A stretch of 64,000 nt of DNA from Aradus depressus (Eukaryota; Arthropoda; Insecta; Hemiptera; Aradidae), in contig OY759226.1 of NCBI GenBank assembly GCA_963662175.1, forward strand, positions 22,422,946-22,486,945. The letters run 5' to 3'. Made by a program: the position numbers and the translations under genes. Below, one piece after another: positions 1-10,900 of the stretch; the stretch's first letter is position 1, and every line of letters begins with the position of its first letter. The notes below the pieces were generated by a model. It had not been told where the DNA came from. It saw only the letters and a list, made by a program, of their open reading frames with translations, and did no database searches.

Positions 1-394
1 TAAACACACGCATGCAATTGATCTCTGATGTTCACACGATTACAAAATTTTTAGTACATATTATTATGTATACATATATTATATGTATAGGGAAGTAAAC
101 AAAAGTAAAGTAATAGTATATGTATACATATATTACATGGAAGTAAACGGACATGATCTGGAAACATTTATTTGTCGAAATATCGGAGAAAAAACGTTTA
201 AATTAGAAAAATTGGGTACTTAGTTTCTTTAGAGGGAAGGTGGAGGGGATAGAGTAGGGGGAAGGGACGGTTTCTGCCGAGGGTCAGCGCTGCTGTCGCT
301 CTCTTCCAACGTCATATCACAAAAATCTAGTTTTCTGACATTACATGACCTGAGATCTCTTTTTATGTTGTGAAGAGTTACCAGATACAAGAAT
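1..394. other. AT-rich repeat debris, no gene seen
   Basis: Low-complexity sequence with repeated ATGTATACATATATTA motifs near 60-140. Bases 150-220 resemble the edge of the dispersed repeat called family D below. Nothing that looks coding is seen. Confidence 0.5.
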
Positions 395-1307
395 ATTTTA
401 TTATTGCGGTTTGTTCTATTGCAAGCAAATACTTTTGAATGTAAGTTTAATATATTTAGTCCCGACAGTCGCGACAAAATTTGGAGAAGGCGTAATAAGG
501 AGCTGAACCCAAAAAATTTAAAACCAATAGTAAAACATGGGGGTGGCTCAGTGATGGTGTGGGGGTGTATGGCGTCTAGTGGAATTCGTGAACTGGTTTT
601 CATTGAAACCACCATGACTGGAAAAGTTTATGCCGAATTACTAAGGAGCAATTTGAAAAAGAGTGCTGAAAAACTTGGGATTTTACGGACTTTTCATTTT
701 TACCAAGACAACGATCCGAAACACACCTGTGAATTGGTACGTACTTGGCTTTTGTATAACTGCCCTAAAGTTATGAAACCCCCCCCAATCGCCCGATCTC
801 AACCCAATTGAACACGTATGGGGTGAGCTCGACAGGAAAATTCGATTAACACCCATTGCTTCAAAAAACGAATTGAAACAAAAGTTATTAGAAGAGTGGG
901 GTAAAATATCTCCAAATTTCACCAAAAAATTAGTTTCATCATCAATGCCGAATCGAATGAAAGATGTTATTACACAAAAAGGGTACCCAACCAAAAATTA
1001 ATTAACATTATGGTTTTTGAATTTGTGAAATCGTAAAAAAAACATTGAATTTATTTATAGTTGTTTACATTTTTGTCCGAAAATTTTTGTTACCTACATT
1101 ACTTGTTATAAAATTTATTACATTAAAATATTTATTTGTTCTAATCAAAGCTGTTTTTCCTTTATCCTAACCCACTTTTGAATTCTTATTCTTGATTGAA
1201 AAATGGCATTAATTATTTTTTTAAATTATTTTTTATTACTTTTGCATTTAATTATTATAATTTTTTATTGAAAAATCAAACCGTCCGAACATTTTTGTTA
1301 CTGGCTG
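395..1307 (+). mobile_element. Tc1-like transposon relic (DD34E transposase, broken)
   Basis: Bases 440-1002 encode the catalytic part of a Tc1-type transposase: KFNIFSPDSRDKIWRRRNKE, VKHGGGSVMVWGCMASSGI and FYQDNDPKH. After a one-base frameshift in a run of C at about 779-787 the frame continues with SPDLNPIEHVWGELDRKIR and ends GYPTKN-stop. The first catalytic Asp appears to be Phe (TFECKFN where TDECKFN is expected); the second Asp (DNDPKH) and the Glu (NPIEH) remain. The right end at 1254-1307 reads, on the minus strand, CAGCCAGTAACAAAAATGTT, followed by TA. The left end and the DNA-binding domain are missing. The element is dead. Confidence 0.88.
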
Positions 1308-3163
1308 TAGGTACTTAAATTTGTATGGCGATGCATCGAAAATGAACCACGAAACAAAAAATAATCCACAACTTTTAATGTACTTGACATATTTTCAAAT
1401 TAAAGGTATTTTCGAACGCATTAAAAAAAATTGTGATCTGGTCATTACAGGACTTTCTTATACCAACCACACTTACAGATGACTCTCTTTAACCCATCTT
1501 AAAAATTATTTCATACTGGCATTACTGGGTATAAGAATGTCTACTCTCAAGAAAAACTCTGTACAATGAGACAAAATTAAATTTTGAGAAGGGAAGAGAG
1601 CAATCTGTAGGCGTTGTTGGTAACAAGGTTTTGATTAAATGAAAAAAAAAAAAAAAAAAACTACCCACTATCAGAAACATCAGTTCAGACATTGTGAAAA
1701 CCTAAATTGCGTTGCACCAAGATTAAAAAGTACCTAAATAAGCAAGGCACTAAAAAAAAAATAGAGTAGATACATTTTTTTATCAAAATACCTAAGAATA
1801 CATGATATTTAATTACGATCTTAGTATCTAGGTACTTTAATTTGAATGGCGATGCGTCAGACATATCACAGAAAATAATAAAAAAAACTTTGAAACTCCT
1901 TGAAAGGTTTTAATTTTCAAGATAACAAATTAAAGGTATTTTTGAGGGCTCCAAAAAAATTGTCATAAACGTTAATAGTTTTCAACTTATGAAATTGACG
2001 TACCCAGAGGAAAACAACTGAATTTCATTATTCAAGGGCTCATTTTAGACATATGTATTTTGAAAAACTACACTTTTTATCAAAAATCAATAGTTATTAT
2101 AAACGCATCCTCATAACAACCCTTATTCATTTAAAATTCACTAGGGATAAAATACAAAAACGCTAAGGAGCGTTTAAACATTCTTTGAAAACCTTTGAGA
2201 AACTCTAAGTCTTAGAAGGTTGAAATTAATCTTTTGAATGTCATCAACATGAATTAAAAACCATCAATTGTTCTTATACAATGTACTACTTTCCGAGTTC
2301 ATCTAATTCATTACAACTAGGAAACATCGTAGCCCAATCATAATTAAGACATAGAAAAGTGAAAATGTTGAGATAGACCTGGCCTAGAAATCTTCATTCT
2401 TATGAAATAACACTACTAATAATTAACAAATTACGTTATGTTGGACATGCAAACGTTGAAAGTTACACACTAAATTTTTTTAATATATTTTAGTTATTAT
2501 TAGATGTAAAAAATGTGTCAAATTCCGTCCGAAGGAAGTGAGGAAACACACTTGACTAGAAATATTTCGAACTGAATAAACCGAATCATTCAAATAATAC
2601 ACAGAAAACTATAAGAATAACAAAAACGTAACCTTCGCAAAATTGAGTTGAATTGTGAATTATCGATAAATTATGTTTCCTATCGATATGAATTGTTTTT
2701 GGAAAGTATAAGCACGAATATATTTTAATTTTTAAAAAAATTTCTAAAATATATATAATTTTTTGTTGTTAATTGATTTTCATCATTGGCACCGACTAAA
2801 TACTTATTTATAATAAATTTCAATACAAACTTTTTACTTAGGTGTGACACAAATAAAAACGTTTTGGTAAAGAAAATAGGGAAAACTCAGGGAGGGAAAC
2901 ACAAAAATATCCGTTCTCTGTTTTTTTTTATGTTTAATAATTTATTTTCTGTTCATTTCAATCACTTTGTATTTGTTTTTTTTCTTTGTTTGAGTTTTTT
3001 TTTTAAATTAACTCTTAAGCAGTAGCATTGTTTTTAATTTAACTGATTATTTTTGATTTGTATTTAGTGTATAAGGGTAATGGTTAAGGACCCTTATTGT
3101 ATAATTGTACCTCTGTAAATGCGACTGTTACAATAAACTCTTCTTCTTCGTATTTATTTATAA
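1308..3163. other. AT-rich intergenic stretch with a 130-bp direct repeat
   Basis: No gene is seen. Bases about 1309-1440 and 1831-1965 are diverged direct repeats (both contain a GGTACTT..AATTTG..ATGGCGATGC block and later AAATTAAAGGTATTTT). Bases 1431-1480 recur at 7465-7510. Small ORFs here are AT-rich and unsupported. Confidence 0.5.
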
Positions 3164-3686
3164 CTAGCAGTAATACCCGGCGTTGCCCGGGGAACTTTGA
3201 ATTTTCTCCCAATATCTCCTATAAGGCTATTCAGTTCCTCGACAGTACATTCATGATGTTATAATTTTCAATTATTCATACGGAATAAGGCTTATGGTCC
3301 TTCAACTGTAGTAACGCTAGCTTTGGAGCTAAAACTAATTTATTCAAAAAGATTTCTCATTAATCGTTGCAATGGTTTTCGAGTTACAAAGATTGCGTGA
3401 GGGGATGCTGGGATGGACCAGGGGTTGATTAAAAAATAGACCTTAACCTTCCGGCAGATGAAACTTATCTATTCAAAAAGATTCCTCATTAATCATTGCA
3501 GTGGTTTTTGAGTTACAAAGATTGCGTGGGTGGATGCTGGGATGGACCAGATATTGAGGTACTAATACGCCTATAACCATCCACAGACGATGACGAACAA
3601 ATTTAAAAAAAATTAATCAAATCCATCAAGCCGTTCGTGAGTTATAGCGGTACAACGCACAGACATTTTCAGCTTTATATATATGA
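3164..3686 (-). mobile_element. Non-autonomous Helitron-like element, copy 1
   Basis: On the minus strand it begins TCATATATATAAAGCTG and ends with a GC-rich hairpin (CCCGGGCAACGCCGGG) seven bases before CTAG, and it sits between A and T. These are Helitron end rules: 5' TC, hairpin, 3' CTRR, insertion in AT without duplication. There is no coding capacity. This long form has two internal copies of a block of roughly 125 bp (around 3340-3440 and 3460-3560). Confidence 0.78.
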
Positions 3687-3761
3687 TAACTTTCCTAACC
3701 TCATCAATTTTATTGTAAAATAAAAATTTCTTGCAAGGATAAAAAGTAAATTTTGAAATAA

Positions 3762-3870
3762 GTTAGTTATTATGACTCATGCCCGGGTTTTAACTATAAG
3801 AATAACAAGGTCATATCGCCTACTACTACTTGAGCGCTCGTTCGTCACTCTGGTGGACCTGAGCTCATCT
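3762..3870 (-). repeat. SINE1 3' fragment
   Basis: It matches the 3' body of the SINE1 family in reverse (GACTCATGCCCGGG, then CATATCGCCTACTACTA, then CACTCTGGTGGACCTGAGC). It is diverged and has no promoter part. Confidence 0.75.
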
Positions 3871-4370
3871 CTACGGAAACGTGAAAATCCTCTGCTCGAA
3901 TTTTTGCTCGATTACAATATTTCCTTATACTATTAGGTACAAGAAAGTGAAAAAAAAATTAAAATTCCACATGTAATGAATGATACAATAAGAGAAAAAA
4001 TTTCAAACTAGAATTGAAATGTCACTGAGTAAACACACCTAATGATTTTCATCCAAATCTCTCGTTTGGATTTAGAGGGAGAGCAAAAACTTGGCCAAGT
4101 ATCATTAGGATAATTATACAAGAGTCAGTTTACAAATATGGAACCCCAAAAGAACTTGGACTTGTTTCAGCTACGTAGCTTTGACCTACTTTCGCCCACA
4201 TAAATGCTAGCCTTCATTTATTTCAAAATTGCATCGCAAATAACACGAATGCACTTTTGCATTCACTTTTTTCTCTGTTGTTGCAACTGCAGACCAATTT
4301 TAGTTTTCCCTTCAACCATATTCCAATACTGGTTTCGTATCCTGTACCATTATCGACTATACATTTCTCG

Positions 4371-5006
4371 AATAATATGAAGATGGCTGGGTGAGACAGG
4401 TTGTCAAATAAGATGTAGTCTGACCTCTCAAAGATTTCTATTTGTATTAGCTAGCCGGCTTTCGAGGTTGCCCTCATCATCATGTAGTCTACAAAAGAAG
4501 CAACAAAAACAAAAAACAGGTTCTGTTGGTAACAATCATAAAATATGAAGGCAACAAAGATTTAAATAAATATAAATACATTAAATTATAAAAAGTAACA
4601 AGTTGAGTTTGAAATAACCATACCTGATAAATAAAAAAATATTTTTACCTAATTAAAATATTTTAGTAAATAAAATTTAAAATTGTTCATAATAAAATCA
4701 AACTATAAATAAATAAAAGCATCTAAAACCCTTAACAATTTAAAAAAAAATTTATCAGGTATGGTTATTTCAATCTCAACTTGTTACTTTTTATAATTTA
4801 TTTATATAATTATTTATATTTATTTATATCTTTGTTGCCTTTATATTTTATGATTGTTACCAACAGAACCTGTTTTTTGGTTTTTGTTTTTGTTGCTTAA
4901 GGATGGTTTCTGTTGTAGACCTGATGATTAGGGCAACCTCGAAAGCTGGCTAGCTAATACAAATAAAAATCTGTGAGAGGTCAGACATCTTATTTGACAA
5001 CCTGTG
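4371..5006. mobile_element. Foldback element with Penelope-like signature and 12-bp target duplication
   Basis: Two arms of about 245 bp (4396-4640 and 4745-5005) are inverted copies around a loop of about 100 bp. The insertion is flanked by the identical 12-mer ATACATTTCTCG at 4359-4370 and 5007-5018. Each arm carries, outward-facing, the signature TGATGAT..GGGCAACCTCGAAAG followed by a CTAGC-type end, similar to Penelope-like terminal regions. There is no ORF. This would be a non-autonomous derivative. Confidence 0.72.
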
Positions 5007-5018
5007 ATACATTTCTCG

Positions 5019-5400
5019 CTACTATAATTTAAAATAACCTATTTGAAGATATTCCAGCGTTGCCAGAGTAACTTTGCGTCTTACTAAGATATACTGGGTG
5101 TACACCTAGGGACCTAAGCATTCAATATGTATCTCTTTCCTGGAAGCTCTATGCAAGTTCTAAATGTTGCCTACCCAAGTTTAACAATTTGAATAGGGAG
5201 CCTTTAAAAGAATACCTGGCAGGCTCAAGGTTGCCATAACGTCCCTTCCGAAGGACGGCATGCTCGTTTTGAGAGCTGAGGGAGCCATTTGGCCGACACT
5301 GCTCAACGGGAAATCCTCTTTCACTAAGGTTAGAAATTAAATTGACATATGAAAAAAAAAATAATAATAAAAAAATTTCCTGACGATAGATTCATTACAT
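5019..5400 (-). repeat. Diverged SINE1-like fragments, otherwise unassigned
   Basis: Pieces at about 5090-5330 resemble SINE1 in reverse (CTTCCGAAGGACGGCATGCTCG; AACGTCCC) but are heavily decayed. No gene is seen. Confidence 0.45.
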
Positions 5401-5960
5401 CGGATTTTATTGGGTTTTTTGATTTAAGTCCAACTCTGATCCCTTCCCACCTTCCCTTTTGCCGATTCAGCTGAAAAATTTTGAAAAATTAGGGGGTTCT
5501 CTATTTAAGTGTCTGTCTGTGTGTCTGTGAACACGATAACTCTCTATAGAATGAATGTATCGACACGAAATTTTATATGTAAACTCAGAACCCTCCAACT
5601 ACTACACCTATTGTATTTCCGCCAAATCGACCAAAGGAAACGGGGAGCCCCTAAGTAAGTCAATTGTTGAATATTAGCACAAAATGTCGACCGATACGAA
5701 AAGTTTAGCTGATTAAAAAGAGGTTTCTTCACTATCGATAGTTCGATAGTTTGCATTTGTATCGGTGTTAGAATAGCATCAGGAGAGCGACACACAGTTA
5801 CGTCGAAATCTAAATATGGTAGACAAACGTGATACGAATTTCTTGCCGTATTTATCTTAAACTAGTTCCTAGAGCGTCGTCCTAGTAGTTGATCTTACGG
5901 AAATATCACTTCCTTTTTAATAGAGTCACGTACAGTAAGCATTTCTGAACTGACTAGGGC
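5400..5960. repeat. Dispersed repeat family D copy
   Basis: Contains the blocks typical of family D: GATTTAGCTGAAAA-type, GAATGTATCGACACGAAATT and TATCGATTTTC-like segments around the CCTTCCC..TTTGCCGATT region. The same blocks occur in more than fifteen places in the window. No coding potential is recognised, and ends and class are unknown. Confidence 0.6.
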
Positions 5961-7030
5961 AGAAAAAAAAAAAAAAAAAAAAATTTAAATAAATTTAAGT
6001 AAATATAAACAGAAGTAGTTTATTATTCGAGAGACTGTCTGGAGGAAGGACTGCGTGTTACATCAGATCTTGTGGGACTTACGTCATGGTGCCGAGTACG
6101 TCTTGAGACGTTTCACTTTGATGAACCTCAGTCTTCCAGTGCCAACAGAACATCTCAGGGGCATTCTACTTCCTTAGATATTTAAAGTATTGGGGAAGTT
6201 ATGTAATCGGTGAAAACATCTATGAATTTTCAACGGAATTTCTTTTTTTCCGAACTCTGTGAACACAATAACTCCCGATAGAATGGATGTACCGACATGA
6301 AATTTTATATGTGAATTCAAAAAATCAACAACTGCCGATGTAATGAGTGCACCGATATAAATATATATATATATATATTTTTTTATTATTTTTTTTTTTT
6401 ATTTATTTTTTTATTGTTTTTTTTTTGTTTTTGTTTTTTATTTTATTATTATTTTTTTTTATTTTTTTTTTCTACGTGAAAACGTCTATTCGCTCGTTAA
6501 GTACAGTGATGACAGCCGGTCAAACTTTCTTGTGTTTGATTGTTGGGAATTAGCGTTGTGTAAAATTAGAAATTAGTATAGCGTGATGGGGGGACCTGGA
6601 GAAGTACATTACCGGTGATCCGTACAGCCTCGGGACCATCCGAAGGAGGGCGTGCTCATAGTTTTCTCACATCCCAGAAAACAAACCAAAGAGCCTCTGC
6701 CAGATTTCTAACCCCCAGATCTTGAATAGTAAAGAAAATAATTCATGAAATGTTTGTATGGAGTGTGGCCTTGAATGATTCGTCTATCAACAACATGTTT
6801 CAAGGAAATAGTAGCATTATTCTAGAATAATACACTGAAAGGATAATCTTGTATATCTTCGGATTATCTCGAGATCTACTCCCAGATCTTCTTTCTGGGC
6901 ATAAATCTGTCTTAGATGACATTTTTTTTACCGAGATCTTGGACAAAGAAATGTATCTCTTCAGTAAAAGGAATACCTTAAATTCAGCATTAATGGTAGT
7001 AAAATATCTCACAATTTTTTTTAAATTTAT
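5961..7030. other. Low-complexity and repeat debris
   Basis: Holds a run of A at 5968-5983, family D pieces at 6190-6350, a T-rich tract at 6360-6475, and a diverged reverse SINE1 piece at about 6600-6730 (GGGACCATCCGAAGGAGGGC). The open frames here come from the T-rich tract and are not credible genes. Confidence 0.5.
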
Positions 7031-7068
7031 ACTAGCCGGCTTTTTAGGTTGCCCGCATCATCAGGCTC
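7031..7068 (-). repeat. Penelope-like terminal signature fragment
   Basis: On the minus strand it reads CCTGATGATGCGGGCAACCT then AAAAAGCCGGCTAGT, the same module as in the 4.4-5.0 kb foldback arms. It is an isolated fragment. Confidence 0.55.
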
Positions 7069-7102
7069 TCAATTAAATGATTTTTTTATATATAAAAAAT
7101 TG

Positions 7103-7450
7103 GGCGCCGGTAGCTCAGTGGTATGCGTGCTTGACTTCTGAGCTCAAGGTCGTGGGTTCGTAGCCCGACCGAGGCCCTTAGTTTATTTTATCTGGGAGGT
7201 AAAATAAACTTAAGCACGCCGTCCTTCGGATGGGACGTTAAGCGATGGTCCCGAGCCTGTACGATGTCAGGTACTCGTTAAAGACCCCTACCCTAGATGA
7301 ATAAAAATTTAGGGTAGGCAAAATTTAGGACTCCCACAGTAGAGTCGGGCTCATGTCCACCAGAGTGACGAAAGAGCGCTCTGGTAGTAGGCGATATGAC
7401 CTCGTAGTTAAAGCCCGGGCATGAGTCATAAAACCTAACCTAACCTAACC
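7103..7450 (+). mobile_element. SINE1, full-length tRNA-derived SINE
   Basis: Starts GGCGCCGGTAGCTCAGTGGT (A box) with the B box GGGTTCG..GCCCGACC about 45 bp on, so an internal Pol III promoter. The non-tRNA body ends CCCGGGCATGAGTCATAAAA followed by (CCTAA)n, not poly-A. It is flanked by the 14-bp target duplication TATATAAAAAATTG (7089-7102 and 7451-7464). It would be transcribed by Pol III and moved by an unidentified partner LINE. Confidence 0.93.
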
Positions 7451-7515
7451 TATATAAAAAATTGTGATCTAGCCATTACAGGACTTTCTTATACCAACCA
7501 CGCTAACAGATCACT

Positions 7516-7680
7516 GTGTCTCTCCCTCCTCTGGATTCACATCGAGTACCTGGGCTTAACGTCCCATCTTTATTTTACCTCCCAGATAAAATGAACCAAA
7601 AGCCTTGGCCGGGTTTCGAACCTACGATCTTTGAGCTCAGTAAGCAAGCAACCATACCACTGAGCTACCGGCGCCCTCTA
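7516..7680 (-). repeat. SINE1 5' part, reversed
   Basis: The reverse complement gives GGGCGCCGGTAGCTCAGTGG, then GGTTCGAAACCCGGCC, then TTTATCTGGGAGGTAAAATA. It covers the tRNA-like head and part of the body only. The short open frame across it is a by-product of the repeat. Confidence 0.8.
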
Positions 7681-7779
7681 ATGAGAAAGTTAGGTACTCG
7701 ATCAGAAATTCGATGATGTGTTTTCACAGGAATTACATGTTTTACAATCGTCTGATTTCGAAATAGGAAAAAAAAAAAA

Positions 7780-7890
7780 AATGTCCGTTTGTCAGTGAAC
7801 ACGATAGCTCCCTACCGAATGGACGTATATATATATACATATAATTGTCGATACGTCCATTCTGTAGGGAGCTATCGTAGGGAGCTATTA
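7780..7890. repeat. Family D fragments in inverted orientation
   Basis: GATAGCTCCCTACCGAATGG at 7802 and its near reverse complement at 7852-7872 flank a (TA) tract, forming a small palindrome built from family D ends. Confidence 0.5.
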
Positions 7891-7891
7891 T

Positions 7892-8458
7892 AATTAAATA
7901 AACTAAAAAAATAGTTTTTAATAAAAATGGATTGCTTGCAAGTTACCAATAGGATCTTCAAATTTCCCGTGCGTCTGATTCCTAAATCAGCAATCAGCTG
8001 TTACATAAATGTACATGTACAAAACAAGTCATGTTACATTTATTTAAATATATAGGAATTGGATCATTTCATTTCCTCGCTCAAAATCGTCATTTATGAT
8101 ATACTTTATACTCTTAAAGTTGATTTTACATGCGCAGTAAAAATGGAAGAGCAGCAGAAGCAAATGGACGCTATTGGATGTGAGTCATTTAATTGTAAAA
8201 GCACAGAAACCACAGCGTGCATTTGCTGCTGCTGCGCTTTGCATTTGTACTGCTCATGTAAAGTCAACTTAAGTATTACAGTCAGTGGTTACCTCAGGGG
8301 GAGCTTCTAGAGGTCCGAGTCTCCCAAATTAATAATAAAAAGTCTGCAGCGCTAACCACGGAAACTGCGGGCTGTGCCCCGGGAGTCTATACCCCCCCCC
8401 CCCCCCCCCCCCTGTAGCCTAACTTTGCCCTCCCTGCTTAAAATCCTGACTACGCCAT
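7892..8458 (-). mobile_element. hAT-like MITE of the CAGGGGCGTAG family, degraded
   Basis: Shares its interior (AACAGCTGATTGCTGATTTA, TTGCTGCTGCTGCGCTTTGC) with copies at 42791-43303, 48004-48779 and 58850-59165. The right end reads CAAAATCCTGACTACGCC, next to a run of C at 8391-8412. The left end is truncated. There is no transposase. Confidence 0.65.
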
Positions 8459-9249
8459 ATATATATAACATATGTGGGACAGATATGTTATTCATGTTCC
8501 CCTTCTGAGTCACAACTCAGTTGTCAGAATTTGTGAGGAGTGATATCTACAAAAGTGGCTGGTATAAGAATGTCTTGTTAATCATCATTTCGATTAGTGA
8601 TTAATATTTATTAATCCCTCATGATGCTTCGTCCTTGCCTCATTTGGATGACAGTGTTTCTGTACTCAAGGTCTATAGGAGCTCAATTCATCAACTGACA
8701 ACAAACTGACATTTTCACAACAAGGTCTCTCTTCCTAGTTTCTTACCAAGGTTTCAGTACAATCATTTTGGTAGACCATTCTATTACAATTATTTTCATA
8801 TAAATATATAGTTATTATACTGATAATAACTTAGAAATTACCTATAATAACTGAGTATCAACAATACTGAAGAATAAAGAATATTATGTCAAGAACGGTG
8901 CAGGAAAATATTTTTAAAAAATCCTGTTGGTGGACCTCGCCAACACGAATTAATCAATTAAGTTCACATTCCAATATTTGACTTACGTAATGGCTTCTGA
9001 ACTTTCATACTAAATTTTATTTCGATACATTCATTACATCGATAGTTACTAGGATTCTTGAGTTGAATCCCCTCTTCTAATCCCCCTTCCCTTTGACTAG
9101 TTCCGCTGAAATTTAATAGGTGTCATCCTTATTGAGTTTTGAATTTACATATGAAATTTCGTGTCAGTACATTCATTACAATAGCAGTTATTAGAGTTTT
9201 TCTATTTTTTTTTTTTTTCTTATAGGTCTCTTCTTCCAATTTAATGATA
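8459..9249. other. AT-rich intergenic, family D copy near 8990-9200
   Basis: No gene is seen. Bases 8990-9200 carry family D blocks (ATTTCGATACATTCATTACATCG; TTTGACTAGTTCCGCTGAAA). The rest is unassigned. Confidence 0.5.
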
Positions 9250-9926
9250 CAGTAGAACCTCTTTAAGTCAAACATCGATAAGTCGAAAACCTCCAAAACT
9301 CGAAAAAAAAGTTTTGTTCCTTTCCCTTCAAGCCCCAAAACCTCCATTACTCGAAATCTCAACCCTCTATTAGTCGAAATAATCAGTGAGTCCCTACAAG
9401 CCATTTTGGTACATATTTTCCCTCTATAACTCAAAAAAATAAATTGGACCTCTGTATCTCGAACATAGCAATGTTTTATTTTACAACCTTTACAACTCGA
9501 TTATTTGAAACTTATTACCTCTATAGCTCGAAGAAAAATAAGTTACCGACTTTAAGAATTTGCCGACAATGTACACCATTGTTTCTTGGAAAACAATTTA
9601 GGAGTATACAATAAATAGGATTACCAACTATCTAAAGCAAAAAAAAATTACTGACTTTTTTTTAATACCTACATATACTACGTATTTTTTATTTTAAGGA
9701 TGTTTTGAAATAATGTTGATTTATAATAAATATAAATATGTTTGTTACCTCTGTAACTTGAATTTTTATTTATTTCACCTCTCTAACTCAAAATTAGTTA
9801 GAATGAATCTTAACCTCTACAAGTCGAATCAAAATCCGCCAAGTCGAAATCCTCCATAAGTCGAAAACTCTATAACTCGAATTTTTTGGCGTCTCCCTTG
9901 ATGTTCGACTTATAGAGGTTCTACTG
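9250..9926 (-). mobile_element. Pogo/Tigger-type MITE, family M1, copy 1
   Basis: The terminal inverted repeats CAGTAGAACCTCT..AAGTC lie between TA dinucleotides, as for pogo/Tigger transposons. It is about 677 bp and has no transposase. The whole element is built of diverged iterations of a terminal-repeat motif (TCGA.TTATAGAGG and variants) spaced a few tens of bases apart. It is the inverse of the 41125-41800 copy. Confidence 0.8.
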
Positions 9927-9956
9927 TATACATATACGAAGTATAGGGGAAGTACG

Positions 9957-10466
9957 AGGTGTGTTAAAAAAATAACGGAAATTTTCGGTTTTTGAAAAGA
10001 ATTTTATTTGGTTGGGGCATCATTACAGTGTTGTTTTTGGCCAAAAATTCACGAAGAAGCAATGAAGTGTGAGCAGGTGCATTACCGTGGTGCAAAAGCC
10101 ATGAATTGTTTCGCCACAAATCCGGGCGTTCTTTTCGGATTGCTTCACACAAACGGCGTTGCACTTGTAGGTAGTACTCCTTACTGATCGTTTTGACCTT
10201 GTGGCATGAACTCATGGTGCACTATGCCGTTCATGCATGACCTTCACATTCGACCGCACAAACCCTAGTTTTACTCAAAGCAGACTCACCAAAAGCAATA
10301 TTTAACATTTCTAAAACTTTGCTGCACTTTATTCCATTCTTATTGCAAAATTTAATCCAAGTTCTCTGATCCATTTTATAAACAAATAAATGATCGCCGA
10401 TCGTACCAAAGCACATGTAACCTCTTTGACAGCTGACAGCAGACTAAACATCCGGTTTGGCTAACA
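9957..10466 (-). mobile_element. Mariner relic, transposase broken
   Basis: The minus strand encodes the helix-turn-helix start (MDQRTWIKFCNKNGIKCSKV, FGESALSKTRV; 10390-10231) and, after a disruption, KTISKEYYLQVQRRLCEAIR, NSWLLHHGNAPAHTSLLLRE and MMPQPN (10215-9990). The usual catalytic Asp in HHDNAPAH is Gly here. The region between MMPQPN and the 3' end, with the YSPD catalytic residue, is deleted. The 3' terminal repeat starts ACGAGGTGTGTTAAAAAAAT at 9956. It is truncated at its 5' end near 10466. This is a dead element. Confidence 0.88.
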
Positions 10467-10900
10467 ATGTACAGATTAGGGGTGGGACTGTACAGCTGGA
10501 GCAGTGACGTGTCACCTAATCTTGGGCCGGAGCAGTTGCTACCTGCTCTATTGGTTTGAAATTACCGGTACAGTTTGGAGCAGAAACAGTGAACACAGAC
10601 CTTGGGAGGGAGGATTTTCTCCTGTTCCGCTGTACCGGTACTCGGATCGAGATCGCCGGCACTTTCCAGTTTCCCCTCCTGTTTTTTTAGGATCTGTGAC
10701 TGGACAATGCGAAACAAAATGTCGCTTGGCGAAAAAAGCGCGCCGATTTCAAAATGCCCTCCTTCCTTCATTATTTTATTTTCCTTTAACTGAGTTTCAT
10801 ATTGAACATTGAACATGCTATGACATAAAAATTCAATCCTCATGCGGTTATTCCTATATCAGTACCGGTGCTGGTACTGCAGGTAGAAGGGAGGGCATAA
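10467..10900. other. GC-rich island, unassigned
   Basis: A GC-rich stretch with several TACCGGTAC palindromes (about 10566, 10633, 10863) and an edge resembling a hAT-type terminus (TAGGGGTGGGA at 10477). Overlapping frames are open on both strands, but none shows a recognisable domain. It is probably part of an unidentified transposon. Confidence 0.4.

Noticed and set aside
6347..6553. A 68-residue Phe/Ile-rich frame
   Set aside because: It is produced by a T-rich low-complexity tract.
7103..7180. Real tRNA genes at the SINE1 and SINE2 heads
   Set aside because: A and B boxes are present, but the cloverleaf is not well closed and each is followed by a constant body, tail and target duplication, i.e. 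SINEs.
10504..10843. Three overlapping frames of 63-102 residues in the GC-rich island
   Set aside because: Frames on both strands, no recognisable domain, no splice context; probably transposon DNA.
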